Below are positions 13,232 to 20,205 of a stretch of 29,419 nt of DNA, piece after piece. A program made the translations under genes and the position numbers. Within the stretch, counting starts at the first letter, position 1. Each line of letters opens with the position of its first letter. The notes beneath the pieces were generated by a model. It was not told the DNA's origin, made no database searches, and was given only the letters and a program-made list of their open reading frames with translations. Source of the DNA: UBA4675 sp964601265 (lineage in GTDB: Bacteria; Bacillota; Clostridia; Christensenellales; Borkfalkiaceae); assembly GCA_964601265.1 (NCBI GenBank), contig CAZRMT010000010.1, positions 1 through 29,419 of the forward strand, in the 5' to 3' direction.

Positions 13232-13939
13232 TTATCTTATCCAAGTTCCTAAATCTTCGCCTTGAACGGCACGAACTATTGCGTTTTCTTCGTCCAAACC
13301 GAATGCAAGAATAGGAACTTTCGTTTCCATACACATAGTAACGGCGGTAGTATCCATAGCCTTTAACTCGCCCTTCACGAAATCCATATAAGAAATTTCC
13401 TTATACTTTTTAGCGTTCGGGTTGGTTTTCGGGTCGCTGTCGTAAATACCGTCTACGTTTTTAGCCAGTAACAAAACGTCCGCCTTTATTTCGCACGCAC
13501 GCAATGAAGCGGCAGTATCCGTCGAAAAGAAGGGGTTACCCGTTCCGCAAGCAAAAATAACTATACGCCCTTTTTCCAAGTGCGAAAGCGCTCTCCTCAA
13601 AACGTAAGGTTCGGCAACTCTCGTTATGGTTAAAGCGGTTTGAACTCTCGTAGGAACGCCCTTTCTTTCGATAGCGTCTTGAAGAGCTAACGCATTCATA
13701 ACGGTTGCGAGCATACCTATATGGTCGGCTTGCGATCTCTCCATTTCGGCTCCTTGTCTACCGCGCCAGAAGTTACCTCCGCCTACGACTATGCCGATTT
13801 GAACTCCGAGTTTTCTCGCTTCTACGAGTTGGTCTACGACTTTATCTATATATTCGTGGTCGAACCCGTGTCCGTTTTTTCCCGCTAACGCCTCTCCGCT
13901 TATTTTTATTAGAACTCTCTTGTATTTTGCTTTTTGCAT
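13232..13939 (-). CDS. pyrH: UMP kinase (uridylate kinase)
   Basis: Starting at ATG 13939 (RBS GGGAG, start MQKAKYKRVLIKISGEALAG) the product has 235 residues, the usual size. It phosphorylates UMP to UDP. The amino-acid-kinase fold motifs are clear: KISGEAL (about 11-17), IGIVVGGGNFWRG (about 44-56), DHIGMLATVMNALAL (about 71-85), ACGTGNPFFSTDTAA (about 130-144), LLLAKNVDGIYDSDPK and MDTTAVTMC. Upstream in-frame codons to 13987 run into the terminator hairpin and are not used. The order tsf-pyrH-frr is universal in Firmicutes. Confidence 0.95.
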   Translation of the reverse strand: MQKAKYKRVLIKISGEALAGKNGHGFDHEYIDKVVDQLVEARKLGVQIGIVVGGGNFWRGRQGAEMERSQADHIGMLATVMNALALQDAIERKGVPTRVQTALTITRVAEPYVLRRALSHLEKGRIVIFACGTGNPFFSTDTAASLRACEIKADVLLLAKNVDGIYDSDPKTNPNAKKYKEISYMDFVKGELKAMDTTAVTMCMETKVPILAFGLDEENAIVRAVQGEDLGTWIR

Positions 13940-13975
13940 TTTAACTCCCTTTTTTCGGATAATGACTAAATTCAA

Positions 13976-14001
13976 AAAGAGAGGCATAATAAAAATGCCT
14001 C
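13976..14001 (-). terminator. Intrinsic terminator-like hairpin between tsf and pyrH
   Basis: On the minus strand GAGGCAT (14001-13995) pairs with ATGCCTC (13987-13981), and TCTTTTTG follows. The stem is short (7 bp, extendable by one or two pairs), so partial termination after rpsB-tsf is likely. Confidence 0.65.
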
Positions 14002-14021
14002 TTCTTTAGTTTAAAATGAAA

Positions 14022-14684
14022 TTATTTCTTCATTGCTTCGACTTGTTTTGCAACTTCGTCGGCAAGATTTTCTTCTTTCTTTTGTAAGCCTTCGCCCATT
14101 TCGTAACGAACAAATCTTCTTACGTCGATTTTTTCTCCGATAGTAGCAACCGCTTCGGTTATTAACTGAGCAACAGTCTTTTCGGGGTCTTTAACGAATT
14201 TTTGGCAAAGTAAACAATTGTCTTCATAAAAAGACTTAATTCTTCCTTCAACCATTTTATCGACGATTTTTTCGGGCTTGCCTTCTTCCAAAGCTTGCGC
14301 TCTTAAAATCTCTTTTTCTTTTTCAAGAACGTCTGCGGGAACGTCGCTTTCCTTAATATATTGAGGATTGCTTGCCGCAATATGCAATGCGATGTCGTGA
14401 ACCAAAGACTTAAATTGTTCGCCTCTTGCAACAAAGTCGGACTCACAGTTAACTTCAATTAAAACGCCGATTCTTCCTTGCATATGGATATAGCTGTCCA
14501 CCATACCTTCGCTTGCGATTCTGCCCGCCTTTTTAGCAGCTTTGGCAATTCCTTTTTCTCTTAAATAGTCGATTGCTTTTTCAACGTCTCCGTCGCTTTT
14601 AAGCAACGCGTTTTTACAATCCATAACGCCTGCGCCCGTTCTTGCACGCAAGTCCATAACGTCTTTTGCCGAAATTTCCGCCAT
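14022..14684 (-). CDS. tsf: Translation elongation factor Ts
   Basis: The 220-residue protein is the nucleotide-exchange factor for EF-Tu. The N-terminal domain has LRARTGAGVMDCKNAL (about 12-27) and VEKAIDYLREKGIAKAAKKA (about 34-53). The core signature is IEVNCESDFVARGEQF (about 77-92), then HDIALHIAASNPQYI and the C-terminal VRRFVRYEMGEGL. This short form, with one shortened C-terminal subdomain, is normal in Clostridia. It follows rpsB by 4 nt and is followed by a terminator-like hairpin, so rpsB-tsf may be made in excess over the downstream genes. Confidence 0.96.
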   Translation of the reverse strand: MAEISAKDVMDLRARTGAGVMDCKNALLKSDGDVEKAIDYLREKGIAKAAKKAGRIASEGMVDSYIHMQGRIGVLIEVNCESDFVARGEQFKSLVHDIALHIAASNPQYIKESDVPADVLEKEKEILRAQALEEGKPEKIVDKMVEGRIKSFYEDNCLLCQKFVKDPEKTVAQLITEAVATIGEKIDVRRFVRYEMGEGLQKKEENLADEVAKQVEAMKK

Positions 14685-14688
14685 AATA

Positions 14689-15486
14689 TTACTCCTTTAC
14701 TTCAGTTTCTACGGTTTCCGTAGCTTCTTCTTGAATGTTTGCCTCGACTTCGCTTTGGTCAACGGCAACTTCTTCGTCGTCAACGTGGTGTTGAACGGCG
14801 TCCGCACCCTCTTTTGCTTCGATAACTGCGTCCGCTATGATAGAAGCGATAAGTTTAACCGCTCTTATAGCGTCGTCGTTTCCGCTGATAACGTAGTCGA
14901 TATCGGTGGGGTCGCAGTTGGTGTCGGTGATAGCGACAATCGGAATACCGAGCTTTTTAGCTTCCTTAACGGCAATAGCTTCGTTAGAGGGGTCTACCAC
15001 GAACATGATTCCGGGCAACTTTCTCATTTCTCTTATTCCGCCGAGGTTGGTGAGCAATTTTTCTTTTTCTATTTTGAGTTGTTGAACTTCTTTTTTGGGA
15101 AGTAAGTCGAATTCTCCCATTTTTTCCATTTGGTCGAGCTTGTTAAGTCTGTCTACTCTGGAACGAATGGTCTTAAAGTTGGTAAGCGTACCGCCGAGCC
15201 AACGAGAATTGATATAGTACATTCCGCATCTTTCGGCTTCTTGTTGAATAGCCTCTTGAGCTTGTTTCTTGGTTCCGACGAATAAAATATCTTTACCTTC
15301 TTTAACCGATTCGCAAACGAACTTGTACGCTTCTTCGATTAAATCTACGGTGAGTTGAAGGTTAACGATATGAATACCGTTTCTTTCGCCGTAAATGTAC
15401 TTACTCATTTTAGGACACCATCTGCTTGTGGGGTGACCGAAATGAACGCCTGCTTCTAAAAGCTGTTTCATACTTGTAACTGCCAT
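14689..15486 (-). CDS. rpsB: 30S ribosomal protein S2
   Basis: The 265-residue protein shows the full S2 pattern: MKQLLEAGVHFGHPTSRWCP (about 5-24), IYGERNGIHIVNLQLT, ILFVGTKKQAQEAI (about 67-80), YYINSRWLGGTLTNFKTIRS, LPGIMFVVDPSNEAIAVKEA and IPIVAITDTNCDPTDIDYVI. An acidic tail of about 35 residues (DDEEVAVDQSEVEANIQEE and following) extends the usual length. The RBS AACGGAGGA is strong. The leader of about 100 nt is rich in possible stems, as in many autoregulated ribosomal protein genes. It is the first gene of the operon. Confidence 0.97.
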   Translation of the reverse strand: MAVTSMKQLLEAGVHFGHPTSRWCPKMSKYIYGERNGIHIVNLQLTVDLIEEAYKFVCESVKEGKDILFVGTKKQAQEAIQQEAERCGMYYINSRWLGGTLTNFKTIRSRVDRLNKLDQMEKMGEFDLLPKKEVQQLKIEKEKLLTNLGGIREMRKLPGIMFVVDPSNEAIAVKEAKKLGIPIVAITDTNCDPTDIDYVISGNDDAIRAVKLIASIIADAVIEAKEGADAVQHHVDDEEVAVDQSEVEANIQEEATETVETEVKE

Positions 15487-15590
15487 AATTATATCCTCCG
15501 TTTAATCCTCCCCGAACGACTTGTTTTTCCGCTTAAAGCTTTCGCCAACGAATGCGGTGACGCCCGAGTGCGTATTTTTATAGCTTTACG
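15487..15590 (-). promoter_or_regulatory. rpsB leader, candidate autoregulatory RNA
   Basis: The transcript should begin near 15584 and run about 100 nt to the rpsB ATG. It contains GC-rich self-complementary pieces (CGCACTCGGGCGTCACCGC; GGCGAAAGC; GCTTTAAGC) and two Shine-Dalgarno-like motifs, GGGGAGG and ACGGAGG. Binding of S2 is inferred from practice in other bacteria; no named leader family is recognised. Confidence 0.4.
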
Positions 15591-15619
15591 ATTATAGCAT
15601 ATTATTACTACTTTTGCAA
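15591..15619 (-). promoter_or_regulatory. Promoter of the rpsB operon
   Basis: On the minus strand, -35 TTGCAA (15619-15614), 17-bp spacer, perfect -10 TATAAT (15596-15591). It lies back to back with the galK promoter. Confidence 0.88.
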
Positions 15620-15665
15620 GCGCTTTTCGTCTTTTTTTACTTTTTTAATTTTTCACTTGATTATC

Positions 15666-15694
15666 TTTACAAAACAAAGGCTTTTTGTTATAAT
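15666..15694 (+). promoter_or_regulatory. Promoter of galK-purA
   Basis: The -35 TTTACA (15666-15671), 17-bp spacer and perfect -10 TATAAT (15689-15694) stand about 45 nt before the galK start. Confidence 0.85.
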
Positions 15695-15737
15695 ATTTAT
15701 TGTATCATTAAATATATAAATATACGAGGTATTTTCT

Positions 15738-16952
15738 ATGGAATTGAAAACGCTTTACGGCGAGCATTGCGATTTAGCCCGTCAGGAACAAAGATTTAAC
15801 GACGTAAGAAACGTATTCGTCAAAGAAGAAGGTTGCGAACCCGAATATTACTTCTCCTCATCGGGAAGAGCGGAAATTTTAGGTAACCATACCGACCACA
15901 ACCACGGAAAAGTTATGGTCGCCGCGATTTCTTGCGACATAGTTTGTGCGGTTAAAAAGACTAACGACGATAAAATCGTTATCTCTTCTACCGACTATTC
16001 TTCTCTCACGGTCGACATAAACAAAACCGAACTCAACAAAAAGGAATACGGTTCTTCCTTGGCGTTAACCAAGGGTATCGTTCACAAACTCAAAGAAATG
16101 GGATATAAGTTCGGCGGATTTATCGCTCATACGGAATCGAATATTTTCAAAGGCGCTGGCGTATCTTCTTCTGCGGCGTTCGAAGTTTTGGTTTGCGAAA
16201 TCATAAACAAACTCTACTTGAACGGCGCTTTAAACGAAGTTGACAAAGCGGTTATTTCTCAATACAGCGAAAACGTTTATTTCGGAAAGCCTTGCGGACT
16301 ACTCGACCAAAGCGGAATTTCTATCGGTTCTCTCACCAAGCTCGACTTTAACGAACCCGAAAAACCCGTTATCACCAAACTTACTCCCCCCAAGGGCTAT
16401 ACTTTGGTTATAACCAACACGGGCGGAAATCACGCCGCTTTAACCAAGCACTACGCCGATATAAGAATAGAAATGGAAGAAATTGCCGAATTTTTCGGTA
16501 AAAAAGTTTTAAGAGACGTTTCTTACGACGACTTTATAGCGAAAACGGGCGAACTCAAAAAGAAATTTTCGGGTAGAGCCATTCTTCGCGCGCTCCACTT
16601 CTTCAACGAAAACAAAAGAGTCGACGAGGCGGAAAAAGCGCTCGCTTCCGGCGACACGAAAAAATTCTTGGACTGCGTAAACGCTTCGGGCAGAAGTTCG
16701 TTAACCCTTCTCCAAAACTGTTGCGTACCGGGCGACGTAGAACAACCCGTAGTTTTGGGAATAGAGCTTTCCAGACAAATAATTAAAGACGGCGCAATAC
16801 GTGTTCACGGCGGTGGTTTTGCAGGCTCTATCATCGCGTTCGTTTCAGACGCTGAAGTCGGCGTATATACCAATTATATGAAAAAAGTATTCGGAAACGA
16901 AAACGTATTTGTAGCCGAAATAAGAATGGTGGGAACCACTTTCGTTAAATAA
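15738..16952 (+). CDS. galK: Galactokinase
   Basis: The 404-residue GHMP kinase phosphorylates galactose at C1 in the Leloir pathway. Motif 1 is GRAEILGNHTDHNHG (43-57), a variant of the galactokinase signature GRxNxIGEHTDY; having Asn where Glu is usual in GEHTD is a known sub-type in Clostridia. Motif 2 is FKGAGVSSSAAFEV (137-150), the ATP-binding GHMP loop. The substrate and catalytic region includes GKPCGLLDQSG (about 187-197), and motif 3 is IRVHGGGFAGSIIAFV (about 353-368). GAGG precedes the ATG. No galT or galE is adjacent; purA follows 39 nt downstream in the same direction. Confidence 0.9.
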   Translation: MELKTLYGEHCDLARQEQRFNDVRNVFVKEEGCEPEYYFSSSGRAEILGNHTDHNHGKVMVAAISCDIVCAVKKTNDDKIVISSTDYSSLTVDINKTELNKKEYGSSLALTKGIVHKLKEMGYKFGGFIAHTESNIFKGAGVSSSAAFEVLVCEIINKLYLNGALNEVDKAVISQYSENVYFGKPCGLLDQSGISIGSLTKLDFNEPEKPVITKLTPPKGYTLVITNTGGNHAALTKHYADIRIEMEEIAEFFGKKVLRDVSYDDFIAKTGELKKKFSGRAILRALHFFNENKRVDEAEKALASGDTKKFLDCVNASGRSSLTLLQNCCVPGDVEQPVVLGIELSRQIIKDGAIRVHGGGFAGSIIAFVSDAEVGVYTNYMKKVFGNENVFVAEIRMVGTTFVK

Positions 16953-16991
16953 TACGAGATAAAAAACGGGCTTTACCCGAGGAGGAAATAT

Positions 16992-18266
16992 ATGTTAACG
17001 TCAATTTGCGGAATCAACTGGGGTGACGAAGGAAAAGGAAGAATGGTTGACCTTTTATCGTCCGACTACGACGTAGTAGTTAGGTATCAAGGCGGAAACA
17101 ACGCCGGTCATACCGTAATAAACGAAAAAGGTAAATTCATTTTAAATCTTCTGCCGTCGGGAATTTTAAGAGATACGGTAGTCAACGTTATGGGTAACGG
17201 AATGGTTATCGACTTAAAGCACTTATGCGGAGAAATAGACAACCTAACCAAGGCAGGCGTAAAAATCACGCCCGAAAACCTTAAAATAAGCGATAAAGCG
17301 TGCATAATAATGCCCTACAACGTTATGCAAGACTGCTTGGAAGAAGGAAGATTAAAAGATAAAAAGTACGGCTCCACGAGGAGAGGTATCGCTCCCATTT
17401 ACGGCGACAAGTATATGAAAAAAGCTTTGCGTATGGGCGAACTTAAAAATCTTGCTTTAATGGAAGAAAGACTAAAAGATATTTTGGAGTGGAAAAATTT
17501 AACCATTACGCAAATATACGGTGAAAAGGCGTTAGAACTAAAAGAAATGGTAGATTACCTCGAAACGTACGGAAAAAGACTTGCCGACTTTGTGTGCGAC
17601 ACGGGATTATTCCTCAACGAAGCGGAAAAGCAAGGTAAAAAGATTATGTTCGAAGCTCAACTCGGAGCTTTAAGAGATATAGACTTCGGTATTTATCCCT
17701 ACACCACGTCCTCTAACACAATCGCGGCTTACGCTCCTATTGGCGCAGGCGTTCCCAACCTTAAACTCGACAAATCCATCGGAATTATGAAAGCTTACTC
17801 CACTTGCGTAGGCGAAGGACCTTTCACCAGCGAATATTTCGGCGAAAAAGGAGAAGCTTTAAGAAAAGCGGGCGCCGAATACGGCGCGGCTACGGGCAGG
17901 CCGAGAAGAGTGGGCGCATTCGACGCAGTCGCTTCTCGCTACGGAATTCGTTGCCAAGGCGCAGACGAGATAGCCGTTACCAAGCTCGACGTTTTAACGG
18001 GCTTTGACGAACTCGAAATAACCGTTGCTTACGACTATAAAGGAACTAAACTTTACGAATTCCCCTTCAGCGACGTTTTAGACGAGTGTAAGCCCGTCAA
18101 TATAACCGTTAAAGGCTGGAAAGAAGATATTTCAAAAGCGAGAAAACTTTCGGACTTGCCGAAAAATTGCATAGACTATTTAAAGAAAATAGAGGAACTT
18201 ACCGAATGTAAAATCAAGTACGTTTCGGTAGGACCTGCAAGAGAAAAATATATCGTAATAGATTAA
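16992..18266 (+). CDS. purA: Adenylosuccinate synthetase
   Basis: The 424-residue enzyme joins IMP and aspartate using GTP, the first step from IMP to AMP. The N-terminal GTP loop is NWGDEGKGRMVD (9-20), followed by QGGNNAGHT (33-41) with the catalytic His. Further blocks: LLPSGIL (about 53-59), GNGMVIDL, YGSTRRGIAPIYGDK (about 126-140), FEAQLGALRDIDFGIYPYTT (about 219-238), TGRPRRVGAFD (about 301-311) and TKLDVLTG (about 333-340). The full length is present. The RBS GAGGAGG precedes the ATG. A terminator immediately follows the stop. Confidence 0.96.
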   Translation: MLTSICGINWGDEGKGRMVDLLSSDYDVVVRYQGGNNAGHTVINEKGKFILNLLPSGILRDTVVNVMGNGMVIDLKHLCGEIDNLTKAGVKITPENLKISDKACIIMPYNVMQDCLEEGRLKDKKYGSTRRGIAPIYGDKYMKKALRMGELKNLALMEERLKDILEWKNLTITQIYGEKALELKEMVDYLETYGKRLADFVCDTGLFLNEAEKQGKKIMFEAQLGALRDIDFGIYPYTTSSNTIAAYAPIGAGVPNLKLDKSIGIMKAYSTCVGEGPFTSEYFGEKGEALRKAGAEYGAATGRPRRVGAFDAVASRYGIRCQGADEIAVTKLDVLTGFDELEITVAYDYKGTKLYEFPFSDVLDECKPVNITVKGWKEDISKARKLSDLPKNCIDYLKKIEELTECKIKYVSVGPAREKYIVID

Positions 18267-18273
18267 AAAACAG

Positions 18274-18306
18274 TCTGCTATGCAAATAAAGCATAGCAGA
18301 TTTTTT
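18274..18306 (+). terminator. Intrinsic terminator after purA, touching the radA RBS
   Basis: TCTGCTATGC (18274-18283) and GCATAGCAGA (18291-18300) form a 10-bp perfect stem with a 7-nt loop, and TTTTTT follows (18301-18306). The radA Shine-Dalgarno GAGG starts at 18307, the very next base. Confidence 0.9.
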
Positions 18307-18315
18307 GAGGTAATT

Positions 18316-19680
18316 ATGGCAAATAAAAAGACGAGATACGTGTGTAACGAATGTGGTTACGTAAGCCCGCAATGGCTGGGAAAATGCCCGGGGTGCAATA
18401 AATTTGCAACTTTGATAGAAGAAATAGACGAAAGCGTTAGTAGCGACAAACCTTTAAAACGCTCTTCCGTAGTTCGCCCCATATCAGTTAAGGACGTGCA
18501 AAGGGAAAAAACGGTGAGAATAAAGAGCGGAATTGACGAATTCGACGACGTTTTAGGCGGAGGAATAGTTCCCTACTCGCTCGTCTTAATCGGCGGTGAC
18601 CCCGGAATAGGAAAAAGCACTCTGTTAACCCAAGTCGCCTTAAACCTTGCAAAAAACCATAAAGTTTTATACGTTTCGGCAGAAGAAAGCTGTTCTCAAC
18701 TGAAAATGCGTTGCGACAGAATTTCAAAAGACGCCGATTTTATGGCAATAAACGAAAACTGCATAGAAAACGTTTTAGACGTTGCAAGCGAATACGATTT
18801 TTTAATAGTGGACTCCATTCAAGCGGTATATACCGAAAACCTGTCGTCCTCTATGGGGAGCGTGGCGCAAGTAAAGGAATGCGCCTCTATGCTGATGCGT
18901 TTTGCAAAAAGCAAGCAAGTAACCGTGTTTATTATCGGTCACGTTACCAAGGAAGGCACTATTGCAGGTCCAAAAGTGTTAGAACACGTTATGGACACCG
19001 TTCTCTATTTCGAGGGCGAAACTTTAAGCAACTGCAAAATTTTAAGGGCGGTTAAAAACCGTTTCGGCCCCGCCCAAGAGATAGGCGTGTTCGAAATGAA
19101 AGACAACGGAATTTACGGCGTAAAAAATTACGACGGAATATTTATTTCGGAAGAAATAGGCAAAAACGCAGGGAGCGTTATAACCCCCTCCTTAAGCGGA
19201 AACCGTTGTATGCTGGTAGAACTACAATGTTTACTTTCCAAAACGGTGTTCGGTATGCCGAGGCGTATGCCACTAGGTATCGACTACAACAAACTCGTAG
19301 TTATGCTGGCGGTACTCGAAAAAAGAGCGTTCGTTCCGCTTTACAACCAAGACATTTACGTAAACGCAATGGGCGGAATAAAGTTAAACGAGCCGTCCGT
19401 CGACCTTGCGGTGATTTGTTCTGTTGCTTCTGCCTTTAAAGAACAACCGCTCAATAAAACCACCGCCATATTCGGCGAAGTCGGTTTAACGGGAGAAGTA
19501 CGTGCCGTTTCGCAAGCGGACAAGCGTGTAAACGAATGTTTAAAACGAGGAATAAAAAAAGTTATTCTACCGTACGCAAACGCCAAAACGCTCGCCTCGT
19601 TTAAAGACAAAATAGAGCTAGTCGGCGTTAAACACGTATACGAAGCAATAAAGAAGTTGTTCTCCCCTACCGACGTATAG
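18316..19680 (+). CDS. radA: DNA repair protein RadA (Sms), branch-migration helicase
   Basis: Starting at ATG 18316 (RBS GAGG) the product has 454 residues; an upstream in-frame ATG at 18280 lies inside the terminator hairpin and is rejected. The N-terminal C4 zinc finger has Cys10, Cys13, Cys24 and Cys27. The RecA-like core has Walker A GGDPGIGKST (93-102), LYVSAEES, LIVDSIQAVY (Walker B) and the RadA-specific LRAVKNRFGPAQEIGVFEM (about 248-266). The C-terminal Lon-protease-like domain includes IFGEVGLTGEVRAVSQADKR. RadA processes recombination intermediates. No promoter is seen downstream of the purA terminator, so radA probably relies on read-through. Confidence 0.95.
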   Translation: MANKKTRYVCNECGYVSPQWLGKCPGCNKFATLIEEIDESVSSDKPLKRSSVVRPISVKDVQREKTVRIKSGIDEFDDVLGGGIVPYSLVLIGGDPGIGKSTLLTQVALNLAKNHKVLYVSAEESCSQLKMRCDRISKDADFMAINENCIENVLDVASEYDFLIVDSIQAVYTENLSSSMGSVAQVKECASMLMRFAKSKQVTVFIIGHVTKEGTIAGPKVLEHVMDTVLYFEGETLSNCKILRAVKNRFGPAQEIGVFEMKDNGIYGVKNYDGIFISEEIGKNAGSVITPSLSGNRCMLVELQCLLSKTVFGMPRRMPLGIDYNKLVVMLAVLEKRAFVPLYNQDIYVNAMGGIKLNEPSVDLAVICSVASAFKEQPLNKTTAIFGEVGLTGEVRAVSQADKRVNECLKRGIKKVILPYANAKTLASFKDKIELVGVKHVYEAIKKLFSPTDV

Positions 19681-20125
19681 ACCGACTTTTTTAACGAATA
19701 ACGAAGAATAAATAATTGAGGCTATATAAACCGTCATTCAGAAGCGACTTAGTCGCTTTTGTCTTTACCGTACTACTTAGGATATAAAATTTATATAGCC
19801 ATTGACGAGTTATTATGAGCCGTAGTTCATAGTAGGAAAGGATTGCCACGCTTGCTATCGAAAGCTCGCAATGACGGGAAGAAATGGGGAAAAGCTTCAA
19901 ATAACCGTCATTCAGAGGAGCAACGATTAGTTGCGACGTGGGAATCTCATCCTTGTAAAAATGATAGACGATTTTATAGTCGGTAAAGTTTGATTATGAA
20001 GTATACAGCACATAATGAAAGGGTCCACGCCGTTTGCAAAAAAACGGCTCTGAGTGACAGAAAAAATAAGGACAACAACTATATAATTGTATATCCTTAA
20101 CACTTCTTATAAAAATTCAAAACAG
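19681..20125. repeat. Gene-free stretch with hairpin-bearing interspersed repeats
   Basis: No supported gene lies here. GGCTATATAAA (19720-19730) and TTTATATAGCC (19790-19800) form a perfect 11-bp inverted repeat enclosing a second hairpin, AGCGAC-tta-GTCGCT (19743-19757). The 14-mer AACCGTCATTCAGA occurs at 19729-19742 and 19903-19916. Around 19837-19878 is a minus-strand unit reading CGTCATTGCGA...GGCAATCCTTTC, with a related plus-strand unit at 24265-24309. Around 20003-20050 a third unit carries GCACATAATGAAAGG, whose complement recurs at 24300-24314. These look like small dispersed hairpin repeats, not genes. Confidence 0.7.
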
Positions 20126-20164
20126 AAAAGCATTTATCCTAGTTCAGATAAATGCTTTTTGTTT
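20126..20164. terminator. Convergent terminator between radA and the large secreted protein
   Basis: AAAAGCATTTATC (20126-20138) and GATAAATGCTTTT (20147-20159) form a 13-bp stem with an 8-nt loop. T-rich sequence follows on the plus strand and A-rich sequence precedes it, so it can act on both strands. Confidence 0.85.
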
Positions 20165-20205
20165 AGTTTGATTTTTAAACTATAATCATTATATAAGAAT
20201 TTACG

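Noticed and set aside
13940..13987. Longer pyrH start at 13987
   Set aside because: The extension is in the terminator hairpin region and is not typical of UMP kinase; ATG 13939 has a good RBS and the usual N-terminus.
15738..16952. Galactokinase called defective because motif 1 has Asn in place of the Glu of GEHTD
   Set aside because: The GNHTDHNHG variant is a recognised Clostridial form and all other GHMP motifs are intact, so it is treated as functional.
16960..16985. CGGG...CCCG hairpin between galK and purA as a terminator
   Set aside because: Only 4 bp with no T-run; it lies next to the purA RBS and galK-purA are probably co-transcribed.
18280..18315. Longer radA start (MQIKHSRF...) at 18280
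   Set aside because: These codons lie within the purA terminator hairpin and lack an RBS; the MANKKTRYVCNECG start at 18316 has GAGG and matches RadA N-termini.
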